Shown: positions 11,340 to 23,473, counted from the first letter of the stretch. The stretch: 64,000 bases of DNA from Lolium rigidum (GCF_022539505.1 NC_061510.1:40015047-40079046); one strand, 5' to 3'. Numbers and translations: made by a program. Notes: generated by a model from the letters alone, not told the origin.

Positions 11340-14050
11340 TTTTATTCACATTTAGGCCTCACCGGAGCACATTAGAGTACATGTGGATTGCCTAGCTCAT
11401 TTTGCCCCTTTGGAAACTGGCAAGACACATGTTGAAAAGCAATAACATGATCCTGCACAACAACGCACATAATAAGAAGCATCAATACCAATATGCTTTG
11501 TAAGATCATGTTTCACGGAGTCACACGAAGTACGTACTTATATCGCTTGTAACGGTTGTAGGTGTAGTAACAGGAACACTAAGATCCTCTAGTATCCATC
11601 GTAACCAAGTCACCTATGCCGCTAAAAGAGTTATATCTCGCAACTCAGCCACTACACTCGATCCTCTTCTAGGTAATCAGAGAAATACCAAGAAAAACAT
11701 GATAAGTAGAAAATAAGCGGCAATCCAAATGATCACTAACCCACATAGCATATGGATATGACTGGAGCTGTAACGGAAAAAGGAGATTGCGCCACAAAGA
11801 TATTGTAAAAACAGAAGAAGGTGATTATAACGAATCAAAGTGTGAGCCAAAAAAAAAACTAACTTAGAAAATTGACAGGATATGAGTTACTCAGACGAGT
11901 GACAACTATAGAGAAGACTGCAACAAGATGCTGATAACATGTATGATCACTAGGAACATTAATAGAAAAATCAAGAGATCTAAGAGAGCGCAAAGCGGAA
12001 GAATTAGAAGACATGAATGAAAGATTCAGAATCCATAATCATGGGATGCACCTAACTTTTTTTTTTGCGGGTAAACCTGGAACTTTATTAAACAGGCGGG
12101 GTTACAGAGCGATCAAGTTCTAGCAACTGAAGGACATCTTCAGGTCCAGAACCTAACCATATCATAGACTGGCGTTGTAATCTTGCCAAGTTTGCAAGAA
12201 AATCACTAACCCTAACCTCGTATGCGTTCCACCTTTACAAAACGACATTGACACAAAATACTAGCTAAACTTTTAATCTCATTCACCCAATGAAGAAAGG
12301 GTGATCCGTCGTGGGTTGGGGAAGAAACCGCAACAACCAATTGGGAGCAATCCGTCTCTATGATGAGTGGCGGTTGGGAGTGCTGCCTAGTCGGTTCAAT
12401 ACCTTCAAGACACGCGCGTAACTCAGCTTCCATTGGCGATTGGCAATCCTCCAGGAATTGGCAAGCCGAGAATATTGGCGAGGCCTTCTTCATCACGCAG
12501 GACCATGCCCGGACCAGCCATCCAGGTCTTCCATACGGAACGATCCGTCAATTGACAATTTGATCCAACCGGTAGGTGGTTTAGACCAGGGTTTATTGGG
12601 ACCCTTCTTGACCGATGGAGGCTTCAGGTATGGGACCAGCCTCCACCACAATACTTTTTCCTTTGATAATATCTAGTGTTGGCTTGTCCTTGATCTCCCG
12701 AATCAACTTTAAGTAGCTTAGTAAGAAGCCTTTGGAGCTTTCTATAGATGGCAATGGTTTATCATGTGTAGCTTCATTTCGTGCATACCAAGCACGCCAT
12801 GCCACTAGCATTGTTGTATCCACCATGTGAACAGGGATCTTCAATAATACCTCTTGGAACCAGATGGAGGGGGATATCACCAGATCCTGGTCGGTTGGTA
12901 GACTCCATATTTTCCTCATTTCTTCCCATAGTCTACGTGCATGTGGACAGATGAACAAAGCATGTGCTTCGTCCTCGTACTCAGAATCACAAATTCTGCA
13001 ACGTCCTGTCACACGTATATTCCTTCTCAATTTGTTTCTCTCCGTGGCCAAAGCTCCCGATGCTGCTTTCCATGCAAACATCTTAACCTTTGGTGGAACT
13101 GTAGACTGCCAAATTCTGGTCCAACATGGGTGTTGACCATCAGGGATTGAGCTCGTCGCAGCCATATCACACTGCACAGGTTGAGCACTCAGCGCCAGTC
13201 TATAGGCACTACGCACCGAAAAAACACCAGAATTCTCAGGTTGCCAAGCAAGGACATCTTCGTAAAGGTGCCTGGATGGCTTGATCGCCAGAATAAGTTC
13301 AGAGTCAATTGGATAAAAGGAGTTACGAACCAAAATTGTTTTCCAATGACCATTTGCATCGATGAGTTCCGACACTCTTTTGATGCGTTTATTGCCTTTC
13401 GGAGTAAGGACTTTACAACACGATGTTCTGGGGATCCAGTTGTCGCGCCATATTCTGACACTTCGTCCGTTTCCGATCCTCCAAATTAAACCTTGTTTCA
13501 GAAGCTCTAAACCATACGAAATTGCTGTCCATGTCGAGGATGGATTACCAATGGGATGCACCTAACTGTGTAGACGGTGGTGCGCTAGAAGCATAAGTCA
13601 CACGGTGTTCAATAGGTGCCGGAGAACCTAAATCAGCAAGTAAACGCTTAAACTTCACAATATCCCACTCAGTCAAGGAGACGATAGTTGTTCGAAGGAG
13701 AAGCACGAGTCCTACTAGAAGAAGTTCACACCGTATTGCACATGTCACACTTTTTTGTTGAAGCAGTATCCACAATGATTATAAGTACGAGAGCTGCCCT
13801 TACGACCAGAAGGAACAGATAGGAGCGGCGGAGCACTGAAGCGAGAAAGTACTGATGTAACAGACAACACAGTAGGCTCAAGTTGCGAGCACAAAGAAAA
13901 CCTCAATCAAATCAGCAGTACAAAGGCGAGTGTCCTCACCAATGAATCTCATAAAGCATCTTTGAAGCACGTTAGAGATCAAACTCCCTAATGATCTGAC
14001 GAGACAAAAACTTATAATTATCAATTATAATTTTTGGAACTTTCTGAATA
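11340..14050 (-). mobile_element. Decayed Copia retrotransposon remnant, split by a LINE
   Basis: On the - strand, 13560-13830 translates in broken frames to a gag tail and a zinc-knuckle-like region (HCGYC near 13770; LTEWDIVKFKRLLADLG near 13650). About 11400-11560 resembles the end of Copia RNase H (KHIGIDA). The order fits one - strand element whose middle has been deleted or scrambled. No LTRs were found. The LINE at 12058-13550 sits inside it. Family assignment rests on short stretches, so confidence is moderate. Confidence 0.45.
12058..13550 (-). mobile_element. 5'-truncated L1-type LINE with 17-bp target duplication
   Basis: Perfect 17-bp direct repeats ATGGGATGCACCTAACT lie at 12041-12057 and 13551-13567. 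The element's poly-A tail (poly-T on +, 12057-12066) abuts the left copy, as expected for - strand insertion by target-primed reverse transcription. The coding part at 12593-13550 is the C-terminal portion of LINE ORF2 with a zf-RVT domain (CRICDSEYEDEAHALFICPH). It is followed, after frame breaks near 12500-12600, by an RNase H-like domain at 12212-12496 (METDCSQL-type motif). The reverse transcriptase core is absent because of 5' truncation. It is inactive. Confidence 0.85.
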
Positions 14051-16313
14051 TAATTATCGATTTTTTAAAATAGAGGGCTCCACTGAGCTTGGGCCCCAAA
14101 CGCATTTTCCGAGGCTTTATAGTCGTACTCTCCGCCTTTTGCATTGTAAATTTCCTTTCGGACACCTGTGACAGACCTCAATGATGATATCGGCATCCCA
14201 CATTCTGCCAAAGAAGCTAGTGCAGCATGGCATATCCTGATACCGAGAAACACCACATTTTCCCAGTTCAGATTCAATCTGCGAGTACTGATTAAGGAAC
14301 ACGGTGTGCATTGATGTCAAGGATTTCAGGCCTATAAGCCTCATACACAGCTTTGGGAAGCTCTTCTCCAAGATGCTCGCCAATCGTCTTGCGCCGAGGC
14401 TGTCTGAGTTGGTGGCGGAGAACCAGTCTGCCTTTGTCAAGGGCCGGTCAATCCACAACAACTTCAAGATGGTTCAGCTTACCACCCGCACCCTCCACCT
14501 GAGTCCCGTTCCCTCCATGCAAGTCAAGATCGACATCACGAAGGCGTTCGACTCGGTGTCCTGGCCGTTCCTTCTATGCGTGCTGCGTCACTTAGGCTTT
14601 GGTGACCGCTTCATCGAATGGATATGCATCATCCTCTCCACCGCGTCATCGAAGCTGCTGCTCAACAGTGTGCCTGGAAGGCCCATCCTACACCGGCGAG
14701 GCCTCAGGCAGGGTGACCCTGTGTCCCCTATGTTGTTCCTGCTGTTCATGGAGGTCCTCAATGCGGCGTTGCGCCGCACTGAAGCCCTTGGAGTGCTCTC
14801 TCCGCTTCCTTGCCATGGTGTGCGGTTCCGAACTTCCATGTACGCCGACGACGTTGTCATCTTTGTCGCACCTGAGGCCCACGACCTGAGCTTTCTCCGC
14901 CTGCTCTTGGAGTCCTTCGGTTGCGCCACCGGCCTACGCACGAACTTCGACAAGTGCTCCATCTCGCCGATCCGCTGCTCTGATGACCACCTTGCCGTGG
15001 CGGCCCTGCACTTCCCCTGCGGCGTCAAGCCATTCCCATGCACTTATCTAGGGCTACCGCTGTCATACAAGAGGATGCCGAGGGCCTCCTTGCAGCCCAT
15101 CGTTGACACCATCTGTCACCGGCTCGCACCCGGGAACGCGGCCTTCTACACCTCCATTGGGCACCTCGTTCTTATCAAGTCCGTGATCACCTTCATCCCG
15201 ATCTACCTCTCCATCGCGCTGGAGCTGCCCGCCTGGCTCCTACAGTTCTTGGAGAAGCGCATCCACACCTTTTTTCTGGAAGGGATCGGAGGCAGTCTCG
15301 GGCGGGCACTGCCTTGTGGCCTGGGATCAGGTTTGTCAGCCGGTGGAGTATGGAGGGCTAGGGGTGCTGAACCTCAAGCTTCTTGGGTTCGCCCTACGCG
15401 CTCGCTAGCTGTGGCTGCGAAGGATGTGACGAGGCTGCTGGACTGACCTCCCTCTCCAGGTTGAGCCGGAGGTCCAGGGTCTCTTCGACGCGTCCACCCA
15501 CATCGTTCTTGGGGACGGGCGCATAACACTCTTCTGGACTGATCCATGGCTCAATGGCACTCCCCTCAGGGCCTCCGCGCCTGTGCTCTTCGCTGCCGTG
15601 TCCTCTGTCTCCCAGCACTCCAGGACAGTTGAATCCACGCTGCTAAATCGGCAGTGGATCCGAGACATCACTGGACCCCTGAGTGTCCCAGTACGCACGC
15701 AGTTCCTGCGCCTCGTGGATGCTCTGCAGCTCGTTGTCCTCGCTCCTGGCACCCCGGACCGAGTTGAGTGGAAGTGGAGCACGACGGCTGAGTACTCCGC
15801 GAGCATGGCTTACAAGGCTTTCTTCCTCAGGCTTGAATTCTTCCCCTGCGACAAGACCATTTGGAAGACATGGGCCCCAGCCAACTGCAAGATCCACATC
15901 TGGCTTGCAAAGCAACTGCGCATTTGGACGGCGGATCGCATGTTGCGGCATGGTATGCAATCCCACTCTAACTGCCCCCTTTGTGAGCAGGCCCCTGAGT
16001 CGGCGGATCATCTTGCCCTCGGTTGCGTCCTTGCTAGAGAGGTTTGGCATGCCACACTCCAGCGCTGCAACCTGTCGCACCTGACGCCCTTGGCTGATGA
16101 CATGTTGATCGAGTGGTGGCCCGACTCAAGGCGACGCGTCCCGCAGCAGCTGAGGAAAGGGTTCGACTCCCTTGTCCTCCTCATGGTCTGGACCACTCTG
16201 GAAGGAGAGAAACAACCGCGTCTTTGAGCGCTCGGCGGAAACTGCTCGAGGTATCTGCAAGCGCATCGCCGAAGAAGTGGAGCTTAGGAAGCACTAGTAG
16301 GAAAAGCCTCATC

Positions 16314-16502
16314 AGTGGCGCACAAAAAATGGCTTCTGTGGCGCATGGGAGGTGCGCCACAGAAACGTCGCCACAAAAATAAGGTTTCTGTGGCGCACCT
16401 GCCCATGCGCCACAGAATTAAGGTTTCGTGGCGCACGTGTTCTTAGGTGCGCCACGGAAAAGCGTGCGCCACGGAATTGGTTTTCAGTGCGCCACGGAAT
16501 TT
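16314..16502. repeat. Left subterminal repeat array of the CACTA element
   Basis: At least eight copies of GTGGCGCAY or its complement occur, mostly in facing pairs separated by 5-20 bases. Each pair is flanked by TTTCTG or ACAGAA/ACGGAA, so many pairs form short hairpins. Confidence 0.8.
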
Positions 16503-16902
16503 GCTTGTATTATACACGATTTTGTGCTGCCTCGCCATACACATGCGGTTTATAGACAGCAATATACATATATACAAGAGTTATATACAGCAACATTCAG
16601 ATATAATATAAATATCATGTACATTGCACGGATATAACATAGACATCATCATCACATTACTTAGAGCCCGATCGAGATACATATATAGTGGCAAGTGTCA
16701 AATGTTTTGCATACAACTCTTAATTCATACAAAATTCACAATTTCGAGATACAAAGTAGTCTTCATCCGGTTCCTCCTTTGCTCCCTCATCTCTACCCAC
16801 CGGGCTCGCTTGCATCGGGGTCCTTCATCCAGTTCCTACTATGATGAAAATGGAAGAAAGTGAGACCAACAAGTCCGATGCACAAGAGAAATGGAATAAA
16901 TG

Positions 16903-18213
16903 CCTCATACATTGTTGGTCAACACAAATATTAACATTCGGGGACGGTGTAAGTGAGACCAAGTCCGATGCACAAGAGATTAATATTTGTGCTATCTTAC
17001 CAGAGCTCACTAACGCCGCCCCGAGTGTACGGTGACCAAACATTTTAATCATCGGCATTTTGAAAATCTCAAAGCAAATGGAATGACAAAATGGAATAAG
17101 TGCCTCATACATTGTTGGTCAACACAAATACTATGGTCGGAAACCATAGTTGCGAGTATACACCGCGAGTATACTTTGCGGAAGGGCCCCTTTCCCGGCC
17201 GCCGTTCCGTGAACGGGTGCTTGACGACACAACGACGCCGATCCGCCTCTCCGGCGCGAACCACGGTAGTCCCTCGCCGTCTAGTGAATGAGTCCTTGAT
17301 GCAAAGACCGTGCCGGCCTGCCCGGCATTATGCCGGGCCGTGTTGCCGCGCTTCAGGCCGTGTGTCCCGCGCCTCGCATCGCTCGCCTTCTTGCCGGTGA
17401 ACCAATAGACGATCGTTGGAATAAGGAAACCGATGACGGCCGGTCGCAAGATTAAATTGCGATCGTCCGTCATCGGCTTCCTTATTCCAACGATTAGTCT
17501 ATTCGTTCACCGGGCAAAAAGGCGAAGAGTGCGATGGCGCGTGAGACACGGCTCGAAACGCGGCAACGAGGGGTCGGCACGATGCTAGGGAGGCTAGCAC
17601 CGTCTTTGCATTAAGGACTCGTTCACGCATCGGACGGCGAGAGAAGAAAAGTGGTGATGCGCCGGAGAGGCAGGTCGGCGTTGTTGTCTCGTCAAAGACT
17701 CGTTCACGGAACGGCGGCCGGGGAAAGGGGGGCCCGTCTACAAAGTATATTGCGGCGTATAGGTGACCAAACATTCTAATCATCGGCACTAAAATGGAAG
17801 AAAGAGCCAAGTGGTATCTCAACTAGATATCATATGCCTCATACTTTGTTGGTCGAAAGAAATATTAACATTCCGGGATGGGGTCGGTGAGGCCGGGTAG
17901 GATGCACAAGAGATTGATATTTGTGCCATCGCACCGTGCTCACCGGCCCCACCCCGCAGTGTACAAGTGACCAAACAATTTAATCATCGGCACTAAATGG
18001 AAGAAAGGCCAATGCAATTAAGAAGTAGCTAGTATGAACCAAATGGAATGCCTCATACTTTGTTGGGCGAAACAAATATTAACATCCAGGGATGGAGTAA
18101 GCGAGGCCAGGTAGGATGCACAAAATATTGATACTTGTGCCATCATACCAGGCTCACTTGCTCCACCCCCGAGTGTACGAGTGATCGACCAACCATCTAA
18201 TCATCGGCAAGTA
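16903..18213. repeat. Three copies of a ~160-bp internal repeat of the CACTA element
   Basis: Copies lie at about 16903-17059, 17836-17996 and 18048-18213. Each begins CCTCATAC(A/T)TTGTTGG and passes through AAATATTAACAT, TGCACAAGA and TATTTGTGC. Each ends with GTGTACG/AAG...GACCAA...TAATCATCGGCA. A partial copy at 17101-17130 leads into the foldback. Each unit is itself partly palindromic around ATTNATATTTGTGC. Confidence 0.65.
17157..17761. repeat. ~300-bp-arm foldback (inverted repeat) inside the CACTA element
   Basis: The left arm (17157-17453) and the right arm (17459-17761) are inverted copies with only a few bases between them. Landmarks match in reverse: GGCCGCCGTTCCGTGAACG with CGTTCACGGAACGGCGGCC, CTTATTCCAACGAT with ATCGTTGGAATAAGG, and GATGACGGCCGGTCGC with GCGATCGTCCGTCATC. 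By eye identity is roughly 80%. Transcription through it would give a long hairpin RNA. It has no recognisable coding content. Confidence 0.75.
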
Positions 18214-18298
18214 CAAAAACACCAACAAACCAGCAACCATGGTGACATAAGTCAATATGCTCAAACACACATAGAATGCATGGAGAAGATGCTCCAAA

Positions 18299-18906
18299 GG
18301 GATTATTCATCACTTGGTATATAGACCAAGTGATGCCGGCAAAGAGAGGCCAATCAAGAACCAGGTAAATCTAGTAAGTGATAGATATGCCTAAACAAGC
18401 AACAACACATAGCATATCCCAGCTAACCGGATGAGACAAGTCTTGGTAGCCAAGCTGAATCACCTAGCACCACCTAGCCTTTTAAAACCATCGAAACAGT
18501 CCTTTTTCTTCAAAGGATACCACAGTGGCATTCATTTACATGATCCCCTACTCGTGGATATCTCTATTTTCATCAAAGCAAACAAGAAATAGAAATTTAT
18601 CATTACTCGAGTTGAGTTCAAAACAAAGCTCGGGGTACCATAAGGGATTATTCATCACTTGGTAGTAACCAAGTGATGTCTGCAAGAGAGAGGCCAAGCC
18701 TGAGCTAGTCAATCCGAGTAGAGATGGATATGCACAAGTAAGCAAGAACACATAGCCTATCCAAGTTAACCGGATAAAACCAACCTTGATGACCAACTTA
18801 ATAACCTAGCATCACCTAGTCTTTTAAACCATCGAAACTTCCCATTTTCTTCAAAGGATACCACAGTGGCATTCATTTACATGATTCCCTAATGTGAATA
18901 TCTCTA
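18299..18906. repeat. Direct duplication of a ~270-bp internal CACTA segment
   Basis: Two copies, about 18299-18570 and 18644-18906, both start GGGATTATTCATCACTTGGTA. Both run through an inverted ACTTGGTA/ACCAAGTGATG motif, CACATAGC(A/C)TATCC and ATACCACAGTGGCATTC, ending at TATCTCTATTTT. They differ by scattered substitutions and small indels. Confidence 0.65.
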
Positions 18907-19841
18907 TTTTAGTATCTCGTTCTTATCCAAGTTTTTGCCTCTGCCTTTGCATCATTGGCTAAGCCAAGACATCAAGCATCTGGCCAGGGAGCTTCTTTCT
19001 TTTTAGGGAACTATATGAACTATATGCACATGATCCAGTAAGCATAGTAGCATACCATAAGCTCACAACAATCCATCAAGTAAATGTTCACAAGGATACC
19101 ACGAGTAGCATAGTAGCATACCATAAGCTCACAAGAATCCATCATTTTCTTCACAAGGATACCACAAGTAGCATACCATAGTAGCATTTAATGCATTTAA
19201 ATGAACCAGTAGCATCAAAACCAACCAAATGTCCAACTAGCAAGCAATACCAAGTGAGCAAGTCTTCATTACCTTGTACATGTTCAGACATGGATTTATT
19301 TCCAATAAAGGATGGAAATCAGATTAACATCATTGAATTAAATTGAATCATTACCATCACATGGTTCATCAATAACAATTAGGGGTAATGCATCCAGAGC
19401 AACAGCAGCAATGCATCCAGAGCAACAACAGCAATGCATCCAGAACCACTACTGAGGTACATCAACCATGAGCAATGAGCCAGTAAGTAAATCACTAGCA
19501 CATGATGATCATTTGACCATTTAGAGCATGGACACACAAGCAATTGCAACAATATAGTTCACCGAGGAATGGTGAGAAGTCGCAAGAGCATGCATCTAGT
19601 CTGCAGACAACAATGACAACAAGCTAGGATAGATAGATCAACAGACAACGACGAACCGAGTACATCAACGACAACGGCGGCACAACCGAGCATGCATCTA
19701 GTTGCAGCAACAATGACATCAAGCTAGGATAGATAGATAGATTGCATCCGATAGCACATCAACAAGAACGAGCGAGCTAGCACGAGCAACAATAACAGAC
19801 AGCACAACCAGAGCAGACACACAAGCATATCGTCGAGCACT

Positions 19842-20235
19842 TTGTGCTCGCGCGGGAGAGGAAGAGGGAGGGAGGGGAGGGAGAGAGTTCACCGACGCAT
19901 TGCGGGGGTGGAGGAGGAGGTTGACGACAACGGCAGCGGTGGAGGAGGAGGAGGACGCGGCGGCTCCTCCACCTTCACGCGACGGCGGCCCCTCCTCACG
20001 ACGGCCCCTCTCGCCGTAGCGGCGGCTTGTCGCTGCAGGTGGCGGGGATGGGAGGACCGTGGCGGCATGCGGCCCTCGCGGAGGAAGGCGGCGGCGACGG
20101 CGATGGCGACGACCATGGCGGCGCGCGGCGGATCGGAGGAGAGGGGAGAGGGGAGAGGGAGGGAGAGAGGGAGAGGGAGGGGAGAGGTGAACAGGGCGGG
20201 GAGGGCACGGGCGATCGAGATGATATAAGTTACCT
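19842..20235. other. GC-rich, purine-rich segment of the CACTA interior
   Basis: Purine-rich GAGGGAGGG and GGAGGAGGAGG runs make long open frames on both strands. The products are low-complexity Arg/Gly or Pro/Ser strings without a domain. It may be a captured first exon or promoter, but nothing supports a gene call. Confidence 0.35.
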
Positions 20236-20522
20236 TAATTCCGTGGCGCACCGGAGCAAGTGCACCACGGAATCGACTACTTCGTGGCGCACCGAAGCAC
20301 GTGCGCCACGGAACGAGTTATTTACGTGGCGCGAGCACGCCATGTGCGCCACGTAAATACCTACACTAATAATTGGTGGTGGCAGGATGTGGGCCCCATA
20401 CAATTTACGTGGCGCAACGTTCAGCTGTGCGCCACAAAATTAAGCTATTTCTGTGGCGCACATAGCGTGGTGCGCCACAAAATAAGTTTCTGTGGCGCAT
20501 TCAAAATGGTGCGCCACAGAAC
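20235..20522. repeat. Right subterminal repeat array of the CACTA element
   Basis: This is the mirror of the left array, with repeated facing pairs of GTGGCGCAC and GTGCGCCAC separated by 5-25 bases. Each pair carries TTTCTGTGG/CCACAGAA or ACGTGG/CCACGT shoulders. Confidence 0.8.
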
Positions 20523-20770
20523 TAAGCTTTGCCTATAAGGGTTTTCCTACTAGTGAAGCTATCGGGCGTGGTAGGGCTGGGCAACCTTTGGAGATAGGCC
20601 TCTAGACTCTTTTTCGGGCGTTGTACTCTCTCGGCATGCTCATGGTCGCCCTACCATTCTGGCACGCCTTTTACCTGCATTCCCTCTAGAATGCCGAAAC
20701 CGCTGTAGTCCGCTTCTTTTTCTTCTAATGCAATGACACGCAAAGTTTTAGGGATTAGGGAACACGATGT

Positions 20771-23137
20771 TTTAGCGTAGTTCTATTGTTTCGGACCGAA
20801 AACCACAGTGTGTCATTTTTCATCATGGTAAAAGAACCCGAGTTAACTAGCAGTTCTTTTTAGTTGTTGTTGAGAGAAGCAGTTCTTTTTTTAAGGTGAC
20901 CTACTTAACTAGTTAAGTGATGTTGTTTTTGCGTTTTCGGATGCAGATGCTAGAAAGAAGCTCTCTGTCGTGGGCCCCATGAAATATCCCCTCTACAGTA
21001 GTCTGCAATGGGCCTCGTGCAGGGATTGAGTAGCTGGGCCAAACCAAGACCTGTAACTGGAGGGCTGCCGCGCCCTCGTGTTCTCTTTTCCATAGGGCCC
21101 ATGCTCTGTTCCGTGGCTTCCTCCCCGGCCTTGTACGGTGGCTGACGGCCTGCCTGATGCCTTTTTCTTCTAAATGTAAAAAGCATGTGAGGCGGTGGTT
21201 CCGGCAAATCCTATATACACCATCTTTTGCGGTGTATAGATATCAACAATCTACAAACCTTGATGCTATGATGAAACATGCAGCTAAAAAAAATGATCAA
21301 ACCATATACCCTGTTAGCCTAGCATCGCTTTTATCGCTGATGCGTTCCGCAGATGGTTTTTCTGCTACGGGTTCCTTTTCGGGGGACTGACTTGGTACGG
21401 TTTTCTGAAATTCTTCCGTTTTTTATGGGTGGTTTTCTATTTCGGTGGGCTGTTTTTAGGCTGTTTTTTTTGTTATTTCGCCAGGTTTTATTTTTTTCCG
21501 TTATTTCCTTGTTTTTAGACAGTTTTTCTTTTTTATGTTTCGGTTTTGACAAAAGTTTATGTTGGCACCCAGTTTTCACGTGGTTTTTCTCTTCTTCTTT
21601 TTTTAAAAAAGGTTTAGGTTTTACAAAAATGTTTATATTTAAAAAGATTTGAAATTAATGTTTATTAAAATTTTCTGTTTTCCAAAAATAGAATTCGAAA
21701 AATATATTTTTTAGATTCTAAAAAAGTGTCTAGATTTGAAAATTGTTCATATTCAAAAGTCAGGAATTTGCGGTTTGAAAGTTTTAGTATTTAAAAAATG
21801 TTTAGGTTTAAAAATTATTGTTTAAAAATGTTTCGATTTTGAATTTGTTTAGATTTTAAAAATGTCTAGATTTGAAAATTGGTCATGTTCAAAAATTTGT
21901 TCTAGTTTTAAAAGCATTCAAATTTTTAAAAATATTCAACTATTTAAAATGCTATTTTTTAGTGATTCAACTATCCAAAACCAGCATAATACAACGAGCA
22001 TACACAAACTCTAATAGCATCGAATGAAGGTGAACTAAAAACAACAACGAACAATCGTCAAAAGAACAGTAGCGAACGAAGCACCACGTTAATGGGCCAG
22101 CACAGGTTTAATCCGCTTCAGGCAGCACGAGTCAGACGGGCCGCTAAGAATGGTTTGTAGGCGCTCCCGTGGTTCCTTCCCAGCCCACTTTACATTTAGG
22201 CGCTGAAAACCTGTAATAGATTATATTTAGAGATGATAACATATGAATTACAGTTTTTTCTAAAACAAGGCAAAAACATTGTCTATTTGATTTGATTAAG
22301 AAGATTTAAATAGTACAAACTACCAAGCGTCCCAATTACAAATACATAGTCTACTCTCGCGACATAATTGAACTCAAATGCTTTGCACCCTACCCTAAAG
22401 ATAAGCCTTATGTTTGATGGCCGCAATTAAGGATGAAAGTGGAGCGGAAAGTTTTCAAATTTTCTGTGTAAAAAACATAAATAGAATGGAAATATGTATA
22501 CAAATGCAGAATTTTGCAAAACAGAAATGGAAATAAAATTGTTTTGGCGGATGAAAACAGAAACGGAGAAACATTTTCTGGAAGAATAGACACATAAAAG
22601 GAATTTATATTTCCGGCTAATATGGAATTTCTATTTTAGGGTCGATGTGCATGGCTAAATCCCACATGCTCATCACATGACCTTGTTAGGCGGTACTTCC
22701 AAAGCGGCTGTAACATCTCAGGTTTCTAGGTGACGAGGCGGCTCCTCGGTAATGCCCACCATGATGAGCTTAGGGTTGATGGAAGGCGACGATGGAGATT
22801 CCGGGAGCGAGAAAGGATACGACCTACTCAGGTTCACGTCCCCGTAGTGGAGGATCGCTCCGTCCTGCTAGCAATCCACTATATAAATATATGTGTATAG
22901 GGGCCGCTGCTGGCGGAGTTGTATCTAGTCTAGTTCTAATTTGCGGGTTGCAATGTCAAACTACGTAAAGTTTAAAAGTTTATTTATAGATTCGTTTCCA
23001 TCTAAAATACAAAATTAGTTAGATACATCATGAACTATATTCTCATATGATATCTATTTAATATTATAGTTTGTTGAAGTAGCATACTACCTTTGTATGT
23101 CTTGGTATGTTTTACCTATGATTTTTATTATCTAATA
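20771..23137. other. Intergenic DNA; no gene seen
   Basis: Position 21380-21960 is a T-rich degenerate tract in which short GTTTAGATTT/AAAAATGTTC-like phrases recur, giving the appearance of a decayed tandem or microsatellite-like repeat. About 22430-22630 has an A-rich segment with GGAAA-type phrases. No coding similarity is recognisable; open frames there are low complexity. Confidence 0.4.
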
Positions 23138-23219
23138 CTCAGTTCCTTTCATAATTTTTGTTGTGGTTTCAATTTTAATTTAAGCTAAAACCAACACAAG
23201 AATTACGAAACAGAAGGAG
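23138..23219. mobile_element. Short Stowaway-like MITE
   Basis: An 82-bp hairpin is flanked by TA at 23136-23137 and 23220-23221. It begins CTCAGTTCCTTTCATAAT and ends, in complement, CTCCTTCTGTTTCGTAAT; the stem continues through GTTGTGGTTT. The size is typical of the smallest Stowaway members. Confidence 0.5.
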
Positions 23220-23400
23220 TAACAATGTGTGGATACCTTTAAGTTTTATGCACGTAAAGAAAACTAGCCCACTCTAGAAACCTGTGAATAATCAGGCCAT
23301 TGGCTCTAGAGCTTAAAGATGATTCATTAGTATTAGGACTTTGTATCTAAAAAATATTCTGTTTGTATGTGTTGATGTGTTTCCTACTGTCCAAATAATA

Positions 23401-23473
23401 CTCTCTCCGATCCATTAAAAGTGTCATGGTAATTTGAACTAAAACAACGATACTTATTAATGCATGGGAGGGG
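23401..23473. mobile_element. Short Stowaway-like MITE
   Basis: A 73-bp element is flanked by TA at 23399-23400 and 23474-23475. The left end is CTCTCTCCGATCCATTAA and the right end, in complement, is CCCCTCCCATGCATTAAT. The terminal match is imperfect. Confidence 0.4.

Larger units (their letters stand above)
16292..20555. mobile_element. Non-autonomous CACTA (En/Spm) transposon, 4,264 bp
   Basis: The termini are CACTAGTAGGAAAAGCCT on the left and, in complement, CACTAGTAGGAAAACCCTT on the right. A perfect 3-bp target duplication AAG lies at 16289-16291 and 20556-20558. Both ends carry arrays of GTGGCGCAC/GTGCGCCAC motifs in alternating orientation (16314-16500 and 20235-20520), as expected of CACTA subterminal repeats that bind transposase. 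The interior holds repeat families and a foldback, and no transposase is recognisable, so movement would need an autonomous relative. It is inserted in a LINE. Confidence 0.9.
14308..20752 (+). mobile_element. L1-type LINE fragment, interrupted by a CACTA element
   Basis: The fragment 14308-16288 encodes reverse transcriptase: DVKDFRPISLIHSFGKLFSK, a GLRQGDP motif, and the catalytic MYADDVV near residues 175-182 of the 14304 frame. A frameshift near 15275 in a T-run is followed by further frames up to 16227 with a zf-RVT region (CPLCEQAPESADHLALGC). The LINE resumes after the CACTA insertion at 20556 and runs to about 20752. Candidate target duplications, GATTAAGGAACACGGTGT at 14290-14307 and GATTAGGGAACACGATGT at 20753-20770, match at 16 of 18 positions. 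The 5' end, including the endonuclease, is missing. Confidence 0.75.

Noticed and set aside
19842..20251. Possible gene in the GC-rich CACTA interior
   Set aside because: Both strands are open only because the sequence is purine-rich and low in complexity. No motif, splice structure or start context supports a gene.
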